From NCBI GenBank assembly GCA_011048585.1, contig DSDS01000075.1, forward strand, positions 1-6,151: 6,151 nucleotides of DNA. Direction: 5' to 3'. Below, piece after piece: positions 1 through 4,914 of the stretch. The notes under the pieces are model-generated. The model was not told the DNA's origin and ran no database searches. It saw only the letters and a list, made by a program, of their open reading frames with translations. Within the stretch, counting starts at the first letter, position 1. Every line of letters starts with the position of its first letter. The translations under genes were made by a program, and so were the position numbers. This stretch comes from Desulfurivibrio alkaliphilus (lineage in GTDB: Bacteria; Desulfobacterota; Desulfobulbia; Desulfobulbales; Desulfurivibrionaceae).

Positions 1-37
1 AACCCCGCCCGCTCTGATCCTCCGGCTTTCCTCGCGG

Positions 38-994
38 TCAGCCCGGCAGGGTGTTGCCGCTCATCAGGTTTTCCTCCATATAGCGGAGTTCATCAATTCC
101 CGAGATAACGATCTTGGGGTCGACGGTCAACTCCTCGACCGGCAGCTTTTCGGCATAGTCCACCTGGGAGAGAATATACTTGATGCAGTTGAGCCTGGCC
201 CTTTTTTTGTTGTTGGAGCGGATAATGGTCCAGGGACTCAAACTGCGGTTGGTTTCACTGAGCATCTGAAACTTGCGCACCGTGTAGCTGTCCCACAGCT
301 CCTGGGCCTGCATGTCCACCGGTGAAATTTTGTAAAATTTCAGGGGATCGGTCTGGCGGGCGCTCAGCCGCCGCAACTGCTCCTGCTTGTCCACCGAGAA
401 GAAGAGCTTGATCAGCATGATGCCGTCTTTGACGAGCATTCGTTCCAGCAGGGGCACGTCCTTGAGAAACCGCTTATTCTCCTCATCGGTGCAGAACCCC
501 ATCACCGGCTCAACCATGGCCCGATTGTACCAGCTTCGGTCGAAGAGCACGATTTCGCCGGCGTGGGGGAATTCGCTGATGTAGCGTTGGAAATACCATT
601 GGGTCCGTTCGGTGTCGCTGGGCTTTTCCAGGGCAACCACCCGGGCGCCCCGGGGGTTGAGATGCTGCATGATCCGCTGGATGGTGCCGCCCTTGCCTGC
701 CGCGTCCCGGCCTTCGAACAGGATGATAACCCGCATTCCCTGCCGTTTGATATGGGCTTGATACTTGAGCAGTTCGATCTGCAGCTTGATCAACTCCTTT
801 TCATAGGCCAGGGTTTCGTGCTTGACCCAGACTGCTCGGCGTTTATCATCCCAGACCTCCCGCTGGCAGGCGGTCAACTTTTTGCCGTTGCCCTTGTCCT
901 TGTTTTTCAGGGCGGTCATTTCGTTGAGGGTGGGGTTATGCTTCTTCGGCTCGGCGGCCTCTTCCCGGTGTTTTTTTTTCTCTTTCTTGGCCAT
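38..994 (-). CDS. ppk2: PPK2 family polyphosphate kinase, class I-like (downstream paralogue)
   Basis: A cytosolic polyphosphate kinase 2, which transfers phosphate between polyphosphate and nucleoside diphosphates or triphosphates (class I members usually phosphorylate ADP or GDP). Of 318 residues, about the first 60 form a Lys/Glu-rich, low-complexity tail. The P-loop-like core follows: Walker A GRDAAGKGG at 95-103, the segment TERTQWYFQRY at 128-138, Walker B DRSWYNRA at 152-159, then PVMGFCT and, nearer the C-terminus, RARLNCIKYILSQ. These match class I PPK2 proteins closely and no key motif is missing. I chose ATG at 994: an AAGGA lies 10 bases upstream, whereas the in-frame GTG at 1000 would leave only 4 bases. 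It is the last gene of a leftward operon, 47 bases after its paralogue. A run of nine A sits in the coding strand near the 5' end (971-979). Nucleotide preference cannot be read from the sequence. No terminator is evident in the 37 bases downstream. Confidence 0.93.
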   Translation of the reverse strand: MAKKEKKKHREEAAEPKKHNPTLNEMTALKNKDKGNGKKLTACQREVWDDKRRAVWVKHETLAYEKELIKLQIELLKYQAHIKRQGMRVIILFEGRDAAGKGGTIQRIMQHLNPRGARVVALEKPSDTERTQWYFQRYISEFPHAGEIVLFDRSWYNRAMVEPVMGFCTDEENKRFLKDVPLLERMLVKDGIMLIKLFFSVDKQEQLRRLSARQTDPLKFYKISPVDMQAQELWDSYTVRKFQMLSETNRSLSPWTIIRSNNKKRARLNCIKYILSQVDYAEKLPVEELTVDPKIVISGIDELRYMEENLMSGNTLPG

Positions 995-1041
995 GGTCAC
1001 GGAGTCCTTTGGGGGGGCGGTTGTGGAGAGATCACTCCCGG

Positions 1042-2064
1042 TCAGCTCAGAAACTTGCCATATTGTTTGAACTCCTGCTGCATGTTTTTCAACTCCCGGT
1101 CTCCGGGGATGACGACGTCGGGGTTGGGGGTGTAGTCCAGTTTGCGGTTGCGGCCCCGGTAACGGACCCGTCCCAGGATCAGCTTGATGGTTTCCAGCCG
1201 GGCCAGATGTTTGTCATCGGAGCGGACGATGAACCACGGGGTTTTCGGGGTATGGGTTTTCTTGAGCAGGAGGAATTTTTTTTTGGTGAATTCATCCCAG
1301 AGTTCCTGGGCCTGGAGGTCCACCTCGCTGAGCTTCCACTGGCGGAGGGGGTCGTTTTTCCGCCGTTCAAAACGGCGCTGCTGTTCCTCCTTGGAAACGG
1401 AAAAGTAGAGCTTGATCAGAATGGTTTTGCCGCCGTCATCGAGAAAATTTTTCTCGTAGGTAACCACTTTTTTCATAAAGCGCCTGTACTGCTCGTCGGT
1501 ACAGAACCCCATCACCGGCTCCACCATGGCCCGGTTGTACCAGCTTCGGTCAAAGAGCACGATTTCGCCGGCGTGGGGGAATTGCTGAATGTAGCGTTTG
1601 ATGTGCAGCTCGGTCTTCTGGTCGGAACTGGGCTTGCCCAGGGCCACCACCCGGTAGCGTTTCTCGTTCATATAGCGGGTGACCCGGCGGATGGTGCCCC
1701 CCTTGCCCGAAGCATCGCGGCCGTCGAAGAGGATGATCATCTTCATGTTGTTTTTTTCAAGATGCCGCTGCAGCTTGATCAGCTCGGCCTGGTAAGGCTT
1801 CAACTCTTCGTTGGCGTAGTATTCCAGCAGAATCTCCCGGATCAGGCGATCCTTGTCCTGCCGTTTCATCAACTCCATGATCTTTTTGACCCGGCCTTCC
1901 ACGCTCATGGCCTTGATCTTGGAGTCCATCCGGCCCACCGCCCGCTGGATGGCGCTGGTGGAGGTCAGAGAAGATTTCTTGATTTTGGGGCCGATGAACG
2001 GATCCAGCTCCGTCGGCCCGGCTTCCCCCTTCCGGGGCGCGTCGTTTGAGTCGCTTGCCGCCAT
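1042..2064 (-). CDS. ppk2: PPK2 family polyphosphate kinase with N-terminal extension (upstream paralogue)
   Basis: A second polyphosphate kinase 2, 340 residues, expected in the cytosol. The first ~85 residues are an extension rich in Lys, Arg and Ser, partly helical in appearance. The core follows with Walker A GRDASGKGG at 115-123, Walker B DRSWYNRA at 172-179, EPVMGFCT, and a C-terminal domain ending in a basic stretch (RGRNRK) and PNPDVVIPG. Motif spacing equals that of the neighbouring paralogue (a constant offset of 20 residues), so the cores align without gaps. Between the Walker motifs the usual TQWYFQRY is replaced by TELHIKRY, which may alter substrate handling (inference). I chose ATG at 2064: it begins 8 bases after the stop of the small upstream gene. 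An in-frame ATG at 2127 would overlap that gene by 55 bases. The local ribosome binding site is weak (AGG at 7 bases, GGAGG 16 bases away), so translation may be coupled to the gene before it. Confidence 0.92.
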   Translation of the reverse strand: MAASDSNDAPRKGEAGPTELDPFIGPKIKKSSLTSTSAIQRAVGRMDSKIKAMSVEGRVKKIMELMKRQDKDRLIREILLEYYANEELKPYQAELIKLQRHLEKNNMKMIILFDGRDASGKGGTIRRVTRYMNEKRYRVVALGKPSSDQKTELHIKRYIQQFPHAGEIVLFDRSWYNRAMVEPVMGFCTDEQYRRFMKKVVTYEKNFLDDGGKTILIKLYFSVSKEEQQRRFERRKNDPLRQWKLSEVDLQAQELWDEFTKKKFLLLKKTHTPKTPWFIVRSDDKHLARLETIKLILGRVRYRGRNRKLDYTPNPDVVIPGDRELKNMQQEFKQYGKFLS

Positions 2065-2072
2065 ATAAAAAC

Positions 2073-2264
2073 CTATAAGGCCTCCGCCTTGCAGAGATTC
2101 TTTTTCCGGCCGGCCACCCGGCCGCACTTGCGGCAGAGATATTTGCCTTTGCCGACCAGGGCTTTATACTCCTTAAGGGAGTCGGTCAGGAAATCGCCTT
2201 TGGCCAGTTTGCAAAGCTTTTTGTCCAGCTCTTTATCCTTCTTACCTTTGTTGTCATCGCCCAT
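2073..2264 (-). CDS. Small four-cysteine (zinc-knuckle-like) protein of unknown function
   Basis: A 63-residue, very basic, Lys-rich protein. Cysteines are at 18, 44, 47 and 58. The last three form a CRKCG knuckle followed by a Lys/Arg stretch and NLC, which resembles half of a zinc ribbon, and Cys18 could complete a four-thiolate site (inference). I recall similar small proteins next to PPK2 genes in deltaproteobacteria, but no function is known to me. The start at 2264 is chosen because AGGGAG lies about 9 bases upstream. The frame stays open to an ATG at 2372 that overlaps the dgkA stop as ATGA, but that longer form has no ribosome binding site and its 36 extra residues look non-coding. 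It sits between dgkA and the first PPK2, 8 bases before the latter, so it is probably co-transcribed and possibly translationally coupled with it. It could bind metal, RNA or polyphosphate; none of these is shown. Confidence 0.75.
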   Translation of the reverse strand: MGDDNKGKKDKELDKKLCKLAKGDFLTDSLKEYKALVGKGKYLCRKCGRVAGRKKNLCKAEAL

Positions 2265-2271
2265 GGTCGGG

Positions 2272-2279
2272 TTCTCCCT
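2272..2279 (-). promoter_or_regulatory. Ribosome binding site deciding the start of the small Cys protein
   Basis: On the minus strand AGGGAGAA precedes ATG at 2264 by 7 bases. It supports the 63-residue form over the 99-residue reading that starts at 2372, which has no such site. Confidence 0.6.
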
Positions 2280-2368
2280 GTTAACGGTATTTATTTTAAA
2301 GCCCGGTGTTTTGCCGGGGGCAAGGCAAGCTCCGTCACCTCTGCGCAATGGTCGGGTGATGAGCTGAT

Positions 2369-2776
2369 TCATATAATTTTGTCGGCCAGGAGCAGAACCC
2401 AGACACAGCCAGCATTGAGCAGGGCGATCAACACGGCGGCCGAGCCCATATCCTTGGCGCGGCCGGCCAGGGGGTGGTACTCATTGCCCTGACGATCCAC
2501 CACTGCCTCGATGGCGCTGTTGAACAGTTCGGCCAGCAGGACCAGCAACAGAGTACCCAGAAGCAGGGCTCTTTCCAGGCCGGAAGCGCCCAGCCAGAGG
2601 GCGGTGGGAGCCAGGATCAGGCAGAGCGTGACCTCTTGACGGAAGGCCGCCTCTCCCGCCCAGGCGGCCCGCAGTCCGGCCAGGGAATAGCCCAAGGCCC
2701 GCCATAATCTGGTCAATGGCGCCCCTGTCTTTTTGCGGGTTGTCTTTCCGGGGTGGCTCGTCTCTGAACTCGGCAT
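2369..2776 (-). CDS. dgkA: Diacylglycerol kinase, DgkA type
   Basis: An integral inner-membrane kinase that phosphorylates diacylglycerol with ATP to give phosphatidic acid, returning lipid to phospholipid synthesis. At 135 residues it is slightly longer than the E. coli enzyme (about 122) because of a polar N-terminal tail. From there it follows E. coli DgkA with a constant offset of 14: GLRAAW then EAAFRQE (E42 matches E28), ELFNSAIEAVVDR (E83, N86 and E90 match E69, N72 and E76), and GRAKDMGSAAV (K108 and D109 match K94 and D95). All residues known to matter for catalysis or metal binding are present. Three hydrophobic segments lie near 51-66, 69-93 and 111-131. I chose ATG at 2776, which has AGGGAGAG 6 bases upstream; the in-frame ATG at 2800 lacks a good site. 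It is the first gene of the leftward operon, divergent from the PlcP-like gene, whose product would supply its substrate. Confidence 0.96.
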   Translation of the reverse strand: MPSSETSHPGKTTRKKTGAPLTRLWRALGYSLAGLRAAWAGEAAFRQEVTLCLILAPTALWLGASGLERALLLGTLLLVLLAELFNSAIEAVVDRQGNEYHPLAGRAKDMGSAAVLIALLNAGCVWVLLLADKII

Positions 2777-2782
2777 TCCACA

Positions 2783-2790
2783 CTCTCCCT
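2783..2790 (-). promoter_or_regulatory. Ribosome binding site deciding the dgkA start
   Basis: AGGGAGAG on the minus strand lies 6 bases before ATG at 2776. The alternative in-frame ATG at 2800 has only a poorly spaced AGG upstream, so the shorter 135-residue protein is preferred. Confidence 0.6.
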
Positions 2791-2800
2791 TCTTCTCCAT

Positions 2801-2897
2801 TAGCCTAGCTGATAATTACCTGGAAATAAACCTTTTTTTTATTAATCAAAAACAGATCAACCCCCCATAAAATCAGAACAATCATTGGCTAATCTCC
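2801..2897. promoter_or_regulatory. AT-rich divergent promoter region between dgkA and the PlcP-like gene
   Basis: This stretch is strikingly AT-rich within a GC-rich window and separates two divergent operons, so both promoters probably lie here (inference). It contains a T8 run at 2833-2840, several AT-rich hexamers resembling -10 boxes (for example TAAAAT at 2868-2873 on the plus strand), and an imperfect direct repeat at 2848-2881. No convincing paired -35/-10 promoter can be fixed by eye on either strand. A canonical Pho box (two CTGTCAT half sites) is not present. Confidence 0.5.
2848..2881. repeat. Imperfect 13-bp direct repeat, possible operator
   Basis: Units 2848-2860 (aaaaacagatcaa) and 2869-2881 (aaaatcagaacaa) agree at 11 of 13 positions, and their starts are 21 bp apart, close to two helical turns. 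ATCAA also recurs at 2845 and 2856, an 11-bp step. Spacing and position between divergent genes suit a tandem-site regulator, but AT-rich DNA gives such matches by chance fairly easily. Confidence 0.3.
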
Positions 2898-2975
2898 ATG
2901 GTGTGGTTGCCCCGATTTGGTTGGCCCGGCCGGATCGATACCGGCATGGTCGCGATCAGGATCAACATCAATCTC

Positions 2976-2984
2976 TTAAGGAGG
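2976..2984 (+). promoter_or_regulatory. Strong ribosome binding site of the PlcP-like gene
   Basis: TTAAGGAGG, a near-perfect match to the anti-Shine-Dalgarno sequence, lies 6 bases before ATG at 2991. It fixes the start there rather than at the upstream in-frame ATGs at 2898 and 2946, whose extra residues look non-coding. Confidence 0.85.
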
Positions 2985-2990
2985 CGGCTG

Positions 2991-3875
2991 ATGCAGCAAC
3001 ACACCTTTCGCACCATCTGGCTATCGGACACCCATTTGGGCAGCAGGGGAGCCGACGGGGAAGCTCTTTGCCGGTTTCTGGAGCGGACCGAATCCCAGTA
3101 CCTTTACCTGGTGGGCGATATCATCGATCTCTGGAAAGTAAGGCGAGGCTGGCACTGGCCGGCGGTCAACGACCGGATCGTGGAGCTGATTCTGGCCAAG
3201 GCCGGCAACGGCACCATGGTTTTCTATATTCCCGGCAACCATGACGGAGCCCTGCGGGATTACGTGGGAGGCTCCATCGGTGGTGTTGAATTACGGGCCG
3301 ACGCGGTGCATGAAACCGCCGCCGGGCTGCGGCTCCTGGTCAAGCATGGCGACGAGTTCGACTGCGTGACCAATAACCGTCCCTGGTTGGCCCGTTTGGG
3401 CGGTTACGCCTATGACTATCTCTTTTGTCTCAATCGGTTTTATAATGGCGGCCGGCGGCTGCTGGGCCTGGAGTACCGGTCGCTTTCGGCCTGGCTGAAA
3501 AACCTCGCCAAACGGGCGGTGAATTTCGTCGGCCGCTTCGAGGAGACGGTGTTGGCCGAAATTCGCCGCCGGCGGGTTTCGGGCCTGATCTGTGGCCATG
3601 TCCACCATGCCGTCATTAAAGAGATGGGCGGTTTTTTTTACGGCAATATCGGCGACTGGGTGGAGAGTAATACCGCCCTCACCGAGAATCGTGCCGGTGA
3701 TCTCGCCCTGGTCCGTTGGACCGCGGCTGGACTGCAGCCCTTGCCGGTGACCGCGGCCGTGTCGGTAAAGGCCCCGGCTGGAGGGCTTCCCGGCCAGGGC
3801 CCGGGGGCCGTCTCCGCGGTCAGGCCGGTTGCCGCCCGGGAAGTCTCTTCCGGGCTGGCTCCGGCCCTTGACTGA
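2991..3875 (+). CDS. plcP: PlcP-like calcineurin-fold metallophosphoesterase (putative phospholipase C; often annotated as UDP-2,3-diacylglucosamine diphosphatase)
   Basis: A 294-residue two-metal phosphoesterase. The motifs stand in canonical order: D13-x-H15, GDxxD at 42-46, GNHD at 82-85, HGD at 119-121 and GHVHH at 202-206, followed by NIGDWVES. The sequence between motifs (TESQYLYLVGDIIDLW, WHWP, EYRSLSAWLK) resembles the Sinorhizobium and Agrobacterium PlcP group, which cleaves phosphatidylethanolamine or phosphatidylglycerol to diacylglycerol when phosphate is scarce. LpxH-type lipid A enzymes are related and cannot be excluded. The adjacent Agt-type glycosyltransferase 11 bases downstream strongly favours the lipid-remodelling role. 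No signal peptide is visible; members act at the cytoplasmic face of the inner membrane. Residues 245-294 form a Pro/Ala/Gly-rich tail beyond the usual family end. The start is fixed by a very strong ribosome binding site. The first gene of the rightward operon, divergent from dgkA. Confidence 0.88.
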   Translation: MQQHTFRTIWLSDTHLGSRGADGEALCRFLERTESQYLYLVGDIIDLWKVRRGWHWPAVNDRIVELILAKAGNGTMVFYIPGNHDGALRDYVGGSIGGVELRADAVHETAAGLRLLVKHGDEFDCVTNNRPWLARLGGYAYDYLFCLNRFYNGGRRLLGLEYRSLSAWLKNLAKRAVNFVGRFEETVLAEIRRRRVSGLICGHVHHAVIKEMGGFFYGNIGDWVESNTALTENRAGDLALVRWTAAGLQPLPVTAAVSVKAPAGGLPGQGPGAVSAVRPVAAREVSSGLAPALD

Positions 3876-3886
3876 GGGCGACGGCC

Positions 3887-4894
3887 ATGAGAATAGCCAT
3901 TATCAGTGATGCTTGGCACCCCCAGGTCAACGGGGTGGTGACCACCCTGACCCGCACCATCGCCCAGCTGGAATCCTGGCGGCATCGGGTTTTTGCCGTT
4001 ACCCCCAATCTTTTTCAGACCCTGCCCTGTCCCGGTTACCCGGAGATACCGCTGGCCCTGCTGCCTTACCGCAAAATGGTCCGGGTGCTGGATAATTTCC
4101 GGCCCGAGGCCATCCACATCGCCACCGAGGGACCTTTGGGTTGGGCCGCCCGCCGCTATTGCCGGCGGCGAAAGCTGGGGTTTACCACCTCCTATCACAC
4201 CCGGTTTCCCGAATATATTCGTTTGCGGCTGCCGATTCCCACCTCCTGGTCCTATGGGGTCATGCGCCGCTTCCATGGCCCCGCCGCCGCCACCATGGTG
4301 GCGGGTGCCCCCTTGGCCGCCGAACTGGCCGGTTACGGCTTTGGTCCCCTGAAAATCTGGTCCCGGGGGGTGGATACCGAGCTGTTCCGGCCCCGCGATA
4401 AAGAGTTCCTCGCCGCTCCCCGACCCGTTTACCTTTATGCCGGGCGGGTGGCGGTGGAGAAGAACATTGAAGATTTTCTCCGCCTGAAGCTGCCCGGCAG
4501 CAAATATGTGATCGGCGACGGCCCCGCCCTGGCCCGGTTGCGGCGGGAGTATCCCGAAGTTGTTTTTCCGGGCTATAAAAAGGGGGAGGAGTTGGCCGCC
4601 CATCTGGCGGCGGCCGATGTTTTCGTCTTCCCCAGCCGTACCGATACCTTCGGCCTGGTGATGCTGGAAGCCATGGCCTGCGGGGTTCCGGTGGCGGCCT
4701 ACCCGGTGCCGGGCCCGGCCGGTTTGGTCGTTAACGGGGAAAACGGCTACCTCAACCGCGACCTGGCCCGGGCCGCCGACGCCGCTCTGGGGGTTAGCCC
4801 GGAGTCTTGCCGGAAATTCGCCGGCCAATTTTCCTGGCACTCCTGCACCCGCCAGTTTCTGGACAATCTGCACCGATTGCCCTCCGGAGCCTGA
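3887..4894 (+). CDS. GT4 family glycosyltransferase, Agt-like (putative diacylglycerol glycosyltransferase)
   Basis: A 335-residue GT-B fold, retaining glycosyltransferase of family GT4. The N-terminal acceptor domain opens with SDAWHPQVNGVV (7-18), including the conserved glycine loop, then HIATEGPLGWAAR (77-89) and SYHTRFPEY (102-110). The C-terminal donor domain has GRVAVEKN (186-193), GDGP (210-213), and SRTDTFGLVMLEAMACG (250-266), where D253 and E261 give a D-x7-E version of the EX7E donor-binding motif. This pattern is typical of proteobacterial Agt proteins, which add glucose or glucuronate from UDP-sugar to diacylglycerol at the inner membrane. It would use the diacylglycerol released by the gene just upstream. 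The ribosome binding site GAGGG overlaps the upstream stop codon and lies 8 bases before the ATG, indicating a tight two-gene operon. The sugar donor cannot be told from the sequence; a role on another lipid or glycan is the alternative. Confidence 0.9.
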   Translation: MRIAIISDAWHPQVNGVVTTLTRTIAQLESWRHRVFAVTPNLFQTLPCPGYPEIPLALLPYRKMVRVLDNFRPEAIHIATEGPLGWAARRYCRRRKLGFTTSYHTRFPEYIRLRLPIPTSWSYGVMRRFHGPAAATMVAGAPLAAELAGYGFGPLKIWSRGVDTELFRPRDKEFLAAPRPVYLYAGRVAVEKNIEDFLRLKLPGSKYVIGDGPALARLRREYPEVVFPGYKKGEELAAHLAAADVFVFPSRTDTFGLVMLEAMACGVPVAAYPVPGPAGLVVNGENGYLNRDLARAADAALGVSPESCRKFAGQFSWHSCTRQFLDNLHRLPSGA

Positions 4895-4914
4895 TGGTTT
4901 CAGCTCAGGTTCAT

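Noticed and set aside
563..1135. Open frame on the plus strand opposite the downstream PPK2 gene
   Set aside because: Antisense shadow of the PPK2 gene; no domain, and it runs through the gap between the two PPK2 genes.
1009..2049. Long open frame on the plus strand opposite the upstream PPK2 gene
   Set aside because: It is the antisense shadow of a gene with intact catalytic motifs. Its translation is rich in Phe, Leu, Val and His without any recognisable domain.
2293..2323. Promoter-like hexamers (TTGCCC and TAAAAT on the minus strand) and a 5-bp hairpin at 2302-2318 between dgkA and the small Cys gene
   Set aside because: The spacer is 19 bases and the -35 match only 4 of 6; the hairpin is not followed by a clean T tract. 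Either an internal promoter or a weak terminator is possible, but neither is supported well enough.
2929..2945. GCCGG / CCGGC inverted repeat around ATCGATA in the leader of the PlcP-like gene
   Set aside because: Only a 5-bp stem with a 7-base loop; expected by chance in GC-rich DNA.
2801..2990. Canonical Pho box upstream of either divergent operon
   Set aside because: No pair of CTGTCAT-like half sites was found on either strand; only weak partial matches occur in the direct repeat.
3638..4873. A 411-codon open frame on the minus strand opposite the glycosyltransferase and the 3' end of the PlcP-like gene
   Set aside because: Its composition (Gly, Pro, His, Gln rich) is typical of the complement of GC-rich coding DNA, while the plus-strand proteins carry full family motifs.
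4887..4906. Bulged hairpin just around the glycosyltransferase stop codon
   Set aside because: The stem is interrupted and the following bases are not a T tract. The hairpin at 4923-4943 is a better terminator.
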